Assembly (NCBI RefSeq): GCF_000959445.1
Contig: NZ_CP009631.1
Span: 2,170,001 to 2,234,000 of the forward strand
DNA length: 64,000 nucleotides
Direction: 5' to 3'
From: Burkholderia vietnamiensis LMG 10929
Lineage (GTDB): Bacteria; Pseudomonadota; Gammaproteobacteria; Burkholderiales; Burkholderiaceae
In this document: piece by piece, positions 43,868-52,062 of the stretch
Numbering within the stretch: the first letter of the stretch is position 1
How the letters are laid out: every line of letters begins with the position of its first letter
The notes under the pieces: model-generated
The model's input: the letters and a program-made list of their open reading frames with translations, nothing else
Database searches by the model: none
What the model was told of the DNA's origin: nothing
Program-made: the position numbers and the translations under genes

Positions 43868-44203
43868 ATGAATACCGACCACCTGAGTCCCGCCGCGCTC
43901 GAACCTATCGCGCTACGCGCAATCCCGGTTGAACAAATCAAGCGTTCCACACGCGAGCGCCCGGAACTGGTTGCACATGTCTTGCGCATCCTGCAACGGG
44001 ATCTTGCCATCGTGACGGAGCTTGCACGGCGGGCACCCTACATGTTGGGTGGACCAGTACACGCGTCCGTCCGGCAGTCCCTAATAGAGTTGTCGGCGTC
44101 AGTCGTGAGGCAGGGGGCGCGGACTCGCTGGAGCCCATACCACGCAAGCCCGCTTGAAGTCAGGGAGGTTGCTAGGGGTATCCTGAGAGCGTCAGGGAAA
44201 TGA
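43868..44203 (+). CDS. Hypothetical protein near attR
   Basis: 111 residues, starting MNTDHLSPAALEPIALRAIPVEQIKRSTRERPELV. Helical, basic and Ala/Arg-rich, with GC content like the host. It is the only rightward gene next to attR. The location would fit an excisionase, but no DNA-binding motif is clear. No family recognised. Confidence 0.5.
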   Translation: MNTDHLSPAALEPIALRAIPVEQIKRSTRERPELVAHVLRILQRDLAIVTELARRAPYMLGGPVHASVRQSLIELSASVVRQGARTRWSPYHASPLEVREVARGILRASGK

Positions 44204-44282
44204 AACGGTAAGTTCGGATCGGAGCGGCGGTAGGTTACAATCCGGCCGGTCACACGGATGTCACTTTGGTCTGTCTTGTCGT

Positions 44283-44304
44283 ACTTACGCGACAACTTAC
44301 GCGA
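44283..44304. promoter_or_regulatory. Right tandem arm-type integrase sites (candidate)
   Basis: ACTTACGCGA at 44283-44292 and 44295-44304, 12 bases apart, the same decamer as near int at the other end. Both pairs have the same orientation. Confidence 0.6.
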
Positions 44305-44349
44305 CGGACCACCGTAACCCTAACTAAGTCATTGATTTAACTACAGAAT

Positions 44350-44381
44350 ATGTTCGGACGCTGGATGCCCACCGAGGGCAA
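44350..44381. other. attR, right attachment site
   Basis: Matches attL at 28 of 32 bases, with identical core 44365-44381. The sequence left of the core is phage; the right side is host DUF47 coding sequence. The left part, ATGTTCGGACGCTGG, comes from the phage and supplies a start codon in the gene's frame. Confidence 0.9.
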
Positions 44382-44976
44382 GTTCTTTGAACTCTTCAAC
44401 GCGCACGCGAAGCACATCGTTTCCGGTGGCCGCGAACTCGAACTGCTGATCGACAATCTCGCCGACGCCGAGATTCACAAGCAAAACGTGCAGACCGCCG
44501 AGAAGGCCGCTGACAAGCTCACGCACGAAGCGATCGATCTGCTGCACAAGACCTTCATCACGCCGCTCGATCGCGACGAGATCCACAAGCTGATCACGAC
44601 GATGGACGACATCCTCGACCTGATGGAAGACGTCGCGACGGCCGTGTCGCTGTACGACGTGCAGTCCGTCACCTCCGAGGCGAGCCAGCTCGCGCACATC
44701 GTCACGCAATCGGCGCAACACGTGCAACAGGCCGTCGGGCTGCTGTCCGACATGAAGCAGTCGGCGCAGATCCTCAAGCAGTGCGAGGAAATCGACCGCT
44801 GGGAGTCGGAGGCCGATCGCGTGCTGCGCTCGGCGATGTCGAAGCTGTTCCGCGAGGAAGACGACGTGAAGACGCTCATCAAGCTGAAGGCGATCTACGA
44901 GCTGCTCGAAGAGATCACCGACAAGTGCGAGGACGTCGCGAACATCATCGAAGGCATCGTGCTGGAAAACGCCTGA
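44350..44976 (+). CDS. DUF47 family phosphate transport regulator (PiT partner), rebuilt by the prophage
   Basis: 208 residues, four-helix PhoU-like protein of the DUF47 family that accompanies PiT transporters. Typical segments: FFELFNAHAKHIVSGGRELELLI, DEIHKLITTMDDILDLMEDVATAVSLYDV, and the C-terminal ELLEEITDKCEDVANIIEGIVLENA. The first five residues MFGRW come from phage DNA; the native ones at attL are MFGRF. The coding sequence is intact, but no good ribosome binding site precedes the ATG, while the native one (AGGA) is at attL. It is followed by pit after 10 bases. Confidence 0.93.
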   Translation: MFGRWMPTEGKFFELFNAHAKHIVSGGRELELLIDNLADAEIHKQNVQTAEKAADKLTHEAIDLLHKTFITPLDRDEIHKLITTMDDILDLMEDVATAVSLYDVQSVTSEASQLAHIVTQSAQHVQQAVGLLSDMKQSAQILKQCEEIDRWESEADRVLRSAMSKLFREEDDVKTLIKLKAIYELLEEITDKCEDVANIIEGIVLENA

Positions 44977-44986
44977 GCGGATCACG

Positions 44987-45997
44987 ATGCATTCGATACA
45001 ACTCGCCCTATGGATGGTCGCGACGCTGGTGCTCGTCGCGCTCGTATTCGACTTCATGAACGGCTTCCACGACGCGGCGAACTCGATCGCCACCGTCGTG
45101 TCCACCGGGGTGCTGAAGCCCCAACAGGCCGTGGTGTTCGCGGCCGCGTTCAACGTCATCGCCTATTTCATCTTCCACCTGAAGGTCGCGCAGACGGTCG
45201 GCAAAGGCACGATCGACCCGGAAATCGTCGACCACTACGTCGTGTTCGGTGCGCTGGTCGGCGCGATCGGCTGGAACGTGATCACCTGGTACTACGGGAT
45301 TCCGTCGAGCTCGTCGCACGCGCTGATCGGCGGCCTCGTCGGCTCGGCGCTCGCGAAGTCCGGCTGGAGCGCGCTGAACATCGACGGCCTGATGAAGACC
45401 GTCGCGTTCATCTTCATCTCGCCGCTGCTCGGCTTCATCCTCGGCTCGCTGTTCATGCTCGGCGTGTCGTGGCTGTACTTCCGTACCGCGCCAAGCAAGG
45501 TCGACCGCCGCTTCCGGCGGCTCCAGTTGCTGTCGGCCGGCCTCTACAGCCTCGGCCACGGCGGTAACGACGCCCAGAAGACGATCGGCATCATCTGGAT
45601 GCTGCTGATCGCGACCGGCTATGCGTCGGCGACGTCGGATGCGCCGCCCGTGTGGGTGATCGGCGCATGCTATCTGTCGATGGGTCTCGGCACGCTGTTC
45701 GGCGGCTGGCGCATCGTGCGCACGATGGGCCAGAAGATCACGAAGCTCAAGCCGGTCGGCGGCTTCTGCGCGGAGAGCGGCGGGGCGATCACGCTGTTCA
45801 TCGCGTCGTTCCTCGGCATTCCGGTATCGACCACGCACACGATCACCGGCGCGATCGTCGGTGTCGGCGCGACGCAGAAGCTGTCGGCCGTGCGCTGGGG
45901 TGTGGCCGGCAACATCGTATGGGCCTGGGTGCTGACGATCCCGGCGTCCGCGCTGATCGCGGCCGGCGGATGGTGGGTCGGGCACCAGATCTTCTGA
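44987..45997 (+). CDS. pit: PiT-family inorganic phosphate transporter
   Basis: 336 residues, about ten membrane segments. The duplicated PiT signatures are both present: DFMNGFHDAANSIATVV near residue 22 and LGHGGNDAQKTIGII near 190. It imports phosphate or metal phosphate with protons, at low affinity. It follows the DUF47 gene in one operon, whose native promoter side is now separated from it by the prophage. A terminator follows. Confidence 0.95.
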   Translation: MHSIQLALWMVATLVLVALVFDFMNGFHDAANSIATVVSTGVLKPQQAVVFAAAFNVIAYFIFHLKVAQTVGKGTIDPEIVDHYVVFGALVGAIGWNVITWYYGIPSSSSHALIGGLVGSALAKSGWSALNIDGLMKTVAFIFISPLLGFILGSLFMLGVSWLYFRTAPSKVDRRFRRLQLLSAGLYSLGHGGNDAQKTIGIIWMLLIATGYASATSDAPPVWVIGACYLSMGLGTLFGGWRIVRTMGQKITKLKPVGGFCAESGGAITLFIASFLGIPVSTTHTITGAIVGVGATQKLSAVRWGVAGNIVWAWVLTIPASALIAAGGWWVGHQIF

Positions 45998-46027
45998 TCG
46001 CGACGCCGCCCGGGTCGCATCAGAACC

Positions 46028-46064
46028 ATGCGCCGCTAACCGTAAGGTTGCGGCGCATTTTCTT
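46028..46064 (+). terminator. Terminator of the DUF47-pit operon
   Basis: ATGCGCCGC (46028-46036) pairs with GCGGCGCAT (46050-46058); inner AACC-GTAA-GGTT extends it past one bulge. T-rich sequence follows. Begins 31 bases after pit. Confidence 0.85.
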
Positions 46065-46101
46065 TTGCGGTGTACGGAATGCGGCGCTGCGCCGCAATGA
46101 C

Positions 46102-47133
46102 TCAGTAGCTGCCGTTCGCGAAGCGGGCGATCGGATCGTCGGCGGTGCTGGTGCGCGGGCTGACCGGCGCCGATTGCGTCGATGCGCGCAGCACCTGCAC
46201 CGGCTCGGCGCTGCCCGGCGAGCTCGGGGCAGGCATCGCGGACGGCGGTTCCGCATCGAACGCGGCCGCCTGCGCGGCCGTCAGCGCCGTCGTCGGGATC
46301 TGCGTGCCGACTTCTTCGGATGGGCCGGCCGGCGGCAAAACCGGCGTCATGGCCATCGTGTCGCCGCCCGCGGAGGAGACCGGCGCCGACATGCGCGGCG
46401 CCGGTTCGTACGGAGCGGCTGCGGCGGCCGTCGTCGTCGATACGGCCGGCACAGCAGCCTGCGCCGTCGCACGGGCCGGCGACGAAGCATAGGCAGGCCG
46501 CCGCACTGCCGCGGCCGCGACGACCGGCGCGGTGGCCGCAGCCGGCGCATCGCGCCGTGCATCGTAGATCGGGGCATCGAACGGCGTCGGCGTGCCGCGC
46601 GGCGGGGCGACGCGGCGAATGCCGTCGAAGCGCTTCGCCCAGTACGGGTTGGTCAGGTAGTCGAGCCGCACGGTGCCGCCCGTCGACGGCGCATTGACGA
46701 AGCGCAGCTTGCCGACGTAGATGCCGACGTGCGAGTGCGGCCGGCCGGTGGTGTTGAAGAAGATCAGGTCGCCCGGCGCGATCTGGTCGGGGTCGATGGA
46801 CGCGCCGCGGCTGCTCATGTCGGCGGTCGTGCGCGGCAGGTTCACGTCGGCCGCGCGGCCCAGCACGTAGCGCACGAGGCCGCTGCAGTCGAAGCCGCTG
46901 GTCGGCGTGTTGCCGCCCCAGCGGTACGGAACGCCGACGAGGCTCATCGCCTGGATCGAGATTTCTTCCTGGCCGACGCTGTGATCGACGAAGTTCGGGA
47001 AATTGGCCGGAGCGGGGAACGCGCGCGGTGTCGTGATCTTCATGCCCGCGCTGCGCGATGCGGACTGCGGCGGCACGCTGGAGCAGGCCGCGAGCAGTGA
47101 GACGACGGCGACGGGAACCCAGATTCGAAGCAT
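46102..47133 (-). CDS. NlpC/P60 lipoprotein peptidase
   Basis: 343 residues. Lipoprotein signal with lipobox VSLLAACSS, so anchored in a cell envelope membrane. NlpC/P60 domain at about 60-185, with catalytic Cys in TSGFDCSGLVRYV and catalytic His in HSHVGIYVG. A long Ala/Pro-rich C-terminal extension (about 190-343) looks disordered, unusual in length for the family. Probably a gamma-D-glutamyl-diaminopimelate endopeptidase acting on peptidoglycan. The start was chosen for the signal peptide. Confidence 0.9.
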   Translation of the reverse strand: MLRIWVPVAVVSLLAACSSVPPQSASRSAGMKITTPRAFPAPANFPNFVDHSVGQEEISIQAMSLVGVPYRWGGNTPTSGFDCSGLVRYVLGRAADVNLPRTTADMSSRGASIDPDQIAPGDLIFFNTTGRPHSHVGIYVGKLRFVNAPSTGGTVRLDYLTNPYWAKRFDGIRRVAPPRGTPTPFDAPIYDARRDAPAAATAPVVAAAAVRRPAYASSPARATAQAAVPAVSTTTAAAAAPYEPAPRMSAPVSSAGGDTMAMTPVLPPAGPSEEVGTQIPTTALTAAQAAAFDAEPPSAMPAPSSPGSAEPVQVLRASTQSAPVSPRTSTADDPIARFANGSY

Positions 47134-47296
47134 GACAAGGTGACGAGCGCGCTGCGCGCGAATCGTATGACGACAGACACACCCGATGGTAGACGGTCCC
47201 ACGGGCCTCACGCAACCATTCGTGAGAATTTACTTGAAGTTTCGCGCGTAAGTCACGCGTTTCGCGACGCAGGCGCGCGAATGCTTTCGACCCTGA

Positions 47297-47327
47297 AATA
47301 AAAACGGCGCTCCGAACCGGAGCGCCG
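47297..47327 (-). terminator. Terminator of phoH
   Basis: Perfect 10-bp stem CGGCGCTCCG (47305-47314) with CGGAGCGCCG (47318-47327). The A-rich run at 47297-47304 reads as a T tract on the minus strand. It lies 39 bases beyond the phoH stop. Confidence 0.85.
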
Positions 47328-47365
47328 CAGCAGGTCGAGCCCGGCAGAACGCCGGGCGTATCGCG

Positions 47366-49183
47366 TTACAGGATGTCCGACGCGTAGTCGGCGAGCCGCG
47401 AGCGTTCGCCGCGCGCGAGCGTCACGTGGCCGCTGTGGCCCCAGCCCTTGAAGCGGTCGACGACGTAGGTCAGGCCCGAGCTGCCTTCGGTGAGGTAGGG
47501 CGTGTCGATCTGCGCGATGTTGCCGAGGCACACGATCTTCGTGCCGGGGCCCGCGCGCGTCACGAGCGTCTTCATCTGCTTCGGCGTCAGGTTCTGCGCT
47601 TCGTCGATGATCAGGTACTTGTCGACGAAGGTGCGCCCGCGCATGAAGTTCATGCTCTTCACCTTCAAGCGCGAACGGATCAGCTCCTGCGTGGCCGCAC
47701 GGCCCCATTCGCCGGCCGCGTCGTCGGTCTTCTGCAGCACTTCGAGGTTGTCGTCGAATGCGCCCATCCACGGCTGCATCTTCTCTTCCTCGGTACCGGG
47801 CAGGAAACCGATGTCCTCGCCGACGGGCACCGTCGCGCGCGTGACGATGATCTCGTTGTAGCGCTTGTCGTCGAGCACCTGCGCGAGGCCGGCCGCGAGC
47901 GCGACGAGCGTCTTGCCGGTGCCGGCCTGGCCGAGCAGCGTGACGAAGTCGATCTCGGGATTCATCAACAGGTTCAGCGCAAAGTTCTGCTCGCGGTTGC
48001 GCGCGGTGATGCCCCACACGTTGTTCTTGTGATGGCTGTAGTCGCGCAGCGTCTGCAATAGCGCCGTCTTGCCGTTCAGCTCGCGCACGATCGCGTGGAA
48101 CGTCGGCTCGCCGTTCTGCGGCTCGAGATAGACGAACTCGTTGACGAGCATCGACGCGACGAGCGGGCCCGTCACGCGGTAGTAGGTGGTGCCCGTCTTC
48201 GTGTCCTGCCAGCTCTCCATCCCCTTCGCGTGCTTGGTCCAGAAGTCCTGCGGCAACTCGCGCACGCCGTTATAGAGGAGATCCTTGTCCTCGAGTACCT
48301 GGTCGTTGAAGTAGTCTTCCGCGGGCAGGCCGAGCGCATGCGCCTTGATCCGCATGTTGATGTCTTTCGACACCAGCACGACCTGACGGTCCGGCCGGTC
48401 GCGCTGCAGCGCGCGCACGACGCCGAGGATCTGGTTGTCCGCCTTGCCCGCCGGCAGCCCTTCGACCGGAGCGATGTCGGCCAGCCTGGTCTGGAAGTAC
48501 AGGCGGCCGAGCGCCTCGCGGCTGCCGAGTCGCGACAACGGAATGCCAGCCGAGATCGGGCCGCCGTCGGCGACGAGCGCGTCGAGCGTGCGGCTGACCT
48601 GGCGCGCGTTGCGCGCGACTTCGGACATCCCCTTCTTGTGGTTGTCGAGTTCCTCGAGCGTCATCATCGGCAGATAGACGTCGTGTTCCTCGAAACGGAA
48701 CAGGCTGCTCGGGTCGTGCATCAGCACGTTGGTGTCGAGCACGAACAGCTTCTGCTGTTCGACCTCGGCCGGCTTGCGGCTGCGGGACTTCGGCGCCGCG
48801 CCGGCATCGCGCGCGGGCGCGGAGGCCGGTTTGCCGGCGGCCGGCTTGTCGTCGCGTGCGACGACCGGAGCGGGGGAGGCCGGTGCGGCGGGTTCGGCGG
48901 GCGGCTGGAGCGGCTGCAACAGCGCCGCGGTCTGTTTGGTCCTGCGACCGCGTGCGGGCGCGCTCGCGGTTTCCTGCGCCGGCGCCGCGACGGCGCGCAG
49001 CGGCGCGGCCGTATTCGCGGCTTCGGTCATCGGTTGGGCCACGCTGGCCGGGCCGTAGTCACCGGCTGTGGATGCGTCCCCTTCGGCGGATTTCTTCGCG
49101 GCTTTCGCGGGCCGCGCTTTCGCCTTGTATTCGTCGGGCGGCAGCAGGCTGCCGAGCTTGCTGGGGGGGGTAGGCAAAGGCAT
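47366..49183 (-). CDS. phoH: PIN domain-PhoH ATPase fusion
   Basis: 605 residues. Disordered Ala/Pro-rich N-terminus (1-145), a PIN RNase domain (about 145-290) with acidic motifs LFVLDTNVLMHD and LVSKDINMRIKA, and a PhoH ATPase domain (about 385-600) with Walker A GQAGTGKT (418-425) and the Walker B region KYLIIDEAQNLTP. This PhoH2-type layout is linked to RNA-unwinding and RNA-cutting activity in other bacteria. The start at 49183 has GAGGG upstream. Confidence 0.92.
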   Translation of the reverse strand: MPLPTPPSKLGSLLPPDEYKAKARPAKAAKKSAEGDASTAGDYGPASVAQPMTEAANTAAPLRAVAAPAQETASAPARGRRTKQTAALLQPLQPPAEPAAPASPAPVVARDDKPAAGKPASAPARDAGAAPKSRSRKPAEVEQQKLFVLDTNVLMHDPSSLFRFEEHDVYLPMMTLEELDNHKKGMSEVARNARQVSRTLDALVADGGPISAGIPLSRLGSREALGRLYFQTRLADIAPVEGLPAGKADNQILGVVRALQRDRPDRQVVLVSKDINMRIKAHALGLPAEDYFNDQVLEDKDLLYNGVRELPQDFWTKHAKGMESWQDTKTGTTYYRVTGPLVASMLVNEFVYLEPQNGEPTFHAIVRELNGKTALLQTLRDYSHHKNNVWGITARNREQNFALNLLMNPEIDFVTLLGQAGTGKTLVALAAGLAQVLDDKRYNEIIVTRATVPVGEDIGFLPGTEEEKMQPWMGAFDDNLEVLQKTDDAAGEWGRAATQELIRSRLKVKSMNFMRGRTFVDKYLIIDEAQNLTPKQMKTLVTRAGPGTKIVCLGNIAQIDTPYLTEGSSGLTYVVDRFKGWGHSGHVTLARGERSRLADYASDIL

Positions 49184-49515
49184 GGTGTCCCTCGGGAGGA
49201 ATCGTGTCGCATGAAGTGCGCCGCTGATCGCATCCTGCGTGACGTAGACGCATGCAGTTTGCGCGCGGTGGCGCACAGGAATTTCGTCTAGCCGGTTCGC
49301 CTAAGTGTCGATCAACTCCTTCACGGGGTGCCGGCCGGACCGAGGCCCGGCGCGCAATCCATAAAAAAAGCCGCTGCCCCGTCGACAGGGACATGCGGCT
49401 CGGCTGATACCGTCGTGATGCGCGTCAGATGCCGGAAAGCGTCGCAACGGACACCGGCGCAGCTACGAGAAATATGGGGCGAACTGGCATTCATTGCGGC
49501 CCAATATAACGCGCC
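49184..49515. other. 332-base intergenic region between bcp and phoH
   Basis: Contains the phoH upstream region and a bcp terminator at 49361-49400. No gene is supported. Confidence 0.6.
49361..49400 (-). terminator. Terminator of bcp
   Basis: AGCCGC (49369-49374) pairs with GCGGCT (49395-49400), extended inside with mismatches; A7 at 49363-49369 reads as a T tract on the minus strand. It lies about 115 bases beyond bcp. Confidence 0.65.
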
Positions 49516-49977
49516 TCAAAGCGCTTGTACAGCACTTAGCACGTCGTCCACGTGACCGGGTACCTTGATGCCGCGCCATGCCTGGCGAAGCACGCCGTCG
49601 GCGTCGATCAGGAACGTCGAGCGCTCGATGCCGCGTACTTCCTTGCCATACATTTTTTTCATCTTGATGACATCGAACAGCGTGCACAGCGCTTCGTCGG
49701 CATCCGAAATCAGCGGGAACGGCAGCTCGAGTTTCGCCTTGAAGTTGTCATGCGAGCGCAGGCTGTCGCGCGACACGCCGATCACTTCCGCGCCGGCCTT
49801 CGTGAACTTCGGATAGAGATCGCGGAACTGCAGGCCTTCGGTCGTGCAGCCCGGCGTGTTGTCTTTCGGATAGAAATACAGGACGAGCTTGCGGCCCTTG
49901 AGGCCGGACAGCGAAATGTCGCCGCCCGTCGCGGGTGCGGTGAAATCGGGAACTTGACGGTCAACTTCGACGGACAC
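49516..49977 (-). CDS. bcp: Thioredoxin-dependent peroxiredoxin, Bcp type
   Basis: 153 residues. It reduces hydrogen peroxide and organic peroxides. Peroxidatic Cys44 is in YPKDNTPGCTTEGLQFRD. The resolving Cys five residues later, present in E. coli Bcp, is absent here (Leu), so another Cys (about 95, EALCTLFDV) or external thiols may resolve it. AGGAGAAAC precedes the ATG. Monocistronic between phoH and the arn operon. Confidence 0.93.
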   Translation of the reverse strand: MSVEVDRQVPDFTAPATGGDISLSGLKGRKLVLYFYPKDNTPGCTTEGLQFRDLYPKFTKAGAEVIGVSRDSLRSHDNFKAKLELPFPLISDADEALCTLFDVIKMKKMYGKEVRGIERSTFLIDADGVLRQAWRGIKVPGHVDDVLSAVQAL

Positions 49978-50070
49978 GTGTTTCTCCTGTTGTTATGGAA
50001 AGGCGCCGCTCGGGCGGCGCGTTCGGCGGGGTGTCGCGGCGGCACGCCGAAGCGGCGAGCCGAAACGACA

Positions 50071-50089
50071 GCGCCGGCTGGGCCGGCGC
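50071..50089 (-). terminator. Hairpin after arnD
   Basis: Perfect 8-bp GC-rich stem (50071-50078 with 50082-50089), 3-base loop, nine bases beyond the arnD stop. Without a clear T tract, it is only a possible terminator of the arn operon. Confidence 0.5.
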
Positions 50090-50097
50090 GCGCGAAC

Positions 50098-50994
50098 TCA
50101 GTCGGGCTGGACGATCAGTTCGCCGGAGCGGCCGGGGATCTCACCCCACGCGACAGGGTACGATGGCAGCGAGTCGCGGTCCAGCGTTGCGTGGTAATCG
50201 CCCATCGTCGCAAACGTGTGGCCCTGCGCACGCCAGCCGGCGAGCAGTTGCTCGAACACCGGCGCGAGTTTCTGGCCTTCGAGTTCCGCATGCAGCGTGA
50301 ACACCTGATCGTGCGGATTGGTCTCGGTGAACTTCAGCAGATGCGCGGCGACGTTGTGCGTGTCGATGCCGTCGATGCCGAGCACCTCGTCGAGCGTCGG
50401 CAGCGTGGTGGGCATCTGCACGTGCGACAGCGTGCGGCCGCCCACTACCGGCAGATACGGCGAATGGCCGCGACCATCGGACGCATAGTGCATCCCCCAT
50501 GCGTCGATCTGCTCGAATGCCGCGTCGTTCATCTGCCAGCCGGCCGCGCCGTGCGTGACGGGCGGCGCACCGAAGACGTCGACGAAGCGCGCGTGGCTCT
50601 TCTGCATTTCACGCGCGGTCCAGTGGCGATCGCGCACGCGCACGTTGTCCTGCCAATACACGTGATCCCACGTATGGATCCCGCACTCGAAGCCGGCCTC
50701 GTGGATCGCGCGCATGTCGGCGATCGCACGGCGGCCGATGTCGGGGCCCGGCAGCAGCACGCCGTACATCAGCTGCTTCACGCCGTAGTGCTCGACCACC
50801 GACGTACGCGACACCTTCTGCAGGAAGCCCGGCCGGAACACGCGCCGCAGCGCCCAGCCCGTATGATCGGGGCCGAGGCTGAACAGGAAGGTTGCGCGCG
50901 CACTGAAGCGGTCGAAGATGCGCGCGAGATTCGGCACGCCTTCGCGCGTGCCGCGCAGCGTGTCGACGTCGATCTTGAGGACGATGCGAGCCAA
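50098..50994 (-). CDS. arnD: 4-deoxy-4-formamido-L-arabinose-phosphoundecaprenol deformylase
   Basis: 298 residues, polysaccharide deacetylase (NodB) fold. The metal-binding and catalytic motifs are KIDVDTLRGT at the start, GFECGIHTWDHVYWQDN near residue 103, and the C-terminal VFTLHAELEG. It removes the formyl group from undecaprenyl-phosphate Ara4FN on the inner membrane. Last gene of the arn operon; 12 bases after the dehydrogenase gene. Confidence 0.94.
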   Translation of the reverse strand: MARIVLKIDVDTLRGTREGVPNLARIFDRFSARATFLFSLGPDHTGWALRRVFRPGFLQKVSRTSVVEHYGVKQLMYGVLLPGPDIGRRAIADMRAIHEAGFECGIHTWDHVYWQDNVRVRDRHWTAREMQKSHARFVDVFGAPPVTHGAAGWQMNDAAFEQIDAWGMHYASDGRGHSPYLPVVGGRTLSHVQMPTTLPTLDEVLGIDGIDTHNVAAHLLKFTETNPHDQVFTLHAELEGQKLAPVFEQLLAGWRAQGHTFATMGDYHATLDRDSLPSYPVAWGEIPGRSGELIVQPD

Positions 50995-51006
50995 GCGTGC
51001 GTCCCG

Positions 51007-52062
51007 TCAGTGCTGCTGCTCGACCAGCGCGCGCGCGTCGGCGACATGGCCGCGATACGCTTCGAAGATCTTGCGCAGCGCGTCGTCGAACGTCGATTGC
51101 GGCGCCCAAGCGAGCTCCTGCATCGTGTTGTCGATCTTCGGCACGCGGTTCTGCACGTCCTGGTAGCCGTTGCCGTAGTACGCGCCCGAGGTCGTCTCGA
51201 CGAGCTTCACCTGCTTGGCCGAATCGGCGTACTCGGGGAATTCCGCCGCCAGTTCGAGCATCTTGTGCGCGAGCTCGCGAACCGAGAAGTTGTTGTGCGG
51301 ATTGCCGATGTTGTAGATCTTGCCCGACGCGACGCCGCCCTTGTTCTCGATGATCTTCATCAGCGCGCTGATGCCGTCGTCGATGTCGGTGAACGCGCGC
51401 TTTTGCGAGCCGCCGTCGACGAGGCTGATGTTCTCGCCGCGCACGATGTGGCCGAGGAACTGCGTGACCACGCGCGAGCTGCCTTCCTTCGGCGTGTAGA
51501 TCGAGTCGAGGCCCGGGCCGATCCAGTTGAACGGACGGAACAGCGTGAAGTTCAGGCCTTCCATCCCGTAGCCCCAGATCACGCGGTCCATCAGTTGCTT
51601 CGAGCACGCGTAGATCCAGCGCGGCTTGTTGATCGGGCCGTAGGTGAGCGCCGATGCGTCCGGATCGAACTGCTCGTCCGAGCACATGCCGTAGACCTCG
51701 GAGGTCGACGGAAACACGAGGTGCTTGCCGTACTTGACGGCCGAACGCACGATCGGCAGGTTCGCCTCGAAGTCGAGCTCGAACACGCGCAGCGGCTGCT
51801 TCACGTAGGTGGCGGGCGTCGCGATCGCGACCAGCGGCAGGATCACGTCGCACTTCTTCACGTGATACTCGACCCACTCCTTGTTGATCGTGATGTCGCC
51901 TTCGAAGAAATGCATCCGTTCGTGGTTGACGAGGTCGCCCAGCCGGTCGGTCTGCATGTCCATGCCGAACACTTCCCAATCGGTGGTTTCAAGAATGCGC
52001 TTCGACAGGTGATGGCCGATGAAGCCGTTCACACCCAGGATCAGGACTTTTTTTGCTTTCAT
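51007..52062 (-). CDS. arnA: UDP-glucuronate oxidative decarboxylase (ArnA C-terminal half)
   Basis: 351 residues, extended short-chain dehydrogenase with the NAD motif KKVLILGVNGFIGHHL and the catalytic S-x-Y-x3-K series in VFPSTSEVYG and RWIYACSKQL. It converts UDP-glucuronate to UDP-Ara4O with loss of CO2. In E. coli this is the C-terminal half of ArnA; here it is a separate protein. The start overlaps the stop of the formyltransferase gene by four bases (ATGA). The second residue onward MKAKKVLIL supports the start. Confidence 0.92.
   Translation of the reverse strand: MKAKKVLILGVNGFIGHHLSKRILETTDWEVFGMDMQTDRLGDLVNHERMHFFEGDITINKEWVEYHVKKCDVILPLVAIATPATYVKQPLRVFELDFEANLPIVRSAVKYGKHLVFPSTSEVYGMCSDEQFDPDASALTYGPINKPRWIYACSKQLMDRVIWGYGMEGLNFTLFRPFNWIGPGLDSIYTPKEGSSRVVTQFLGHIVRGENISLVDGGSQKRAFTDIDDGISALMKIIENKGGVASGKIYNIGNPHNNFSVRELAHKMLELAAEFPEYADSAKQVKLVETTSGAYYGNGYQDVQNRVPKIDNTMQELAWAPQSTFDDALRKIFEAYRGHVADARALVEQQH

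Larger units (their letters stand above)
13100..44381. mobile_element. Podovirus-like prophage, probably defective
   Basis: Bounded by the duplicated 17-base core in attL and attR, with an integrase just inside attL. It contains complete packaging and head genes (TerS, TerL, portal, scaffold, SU10-type capsid, adaptor), tail and ejection proteins, holin candidates, replication and nuclease genes, and two or more cargo genes. No sheath, tape measure or long-tail genes were seen, which points to a short-tailed phage. The GC content is visibly lower than in the flanks. An IS407-type element has removed part of the tail/ejection module, so it is unlikely to form infectious particles. Confidence 0.93.

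Noticed and set aside
47244..47253. Minus-strand ACTTACGCGC resembling the integrase arm decamer
   Set aside because: It differs at the last base, is a single copy, and lies in host DNA 2.9 kb outside attR.
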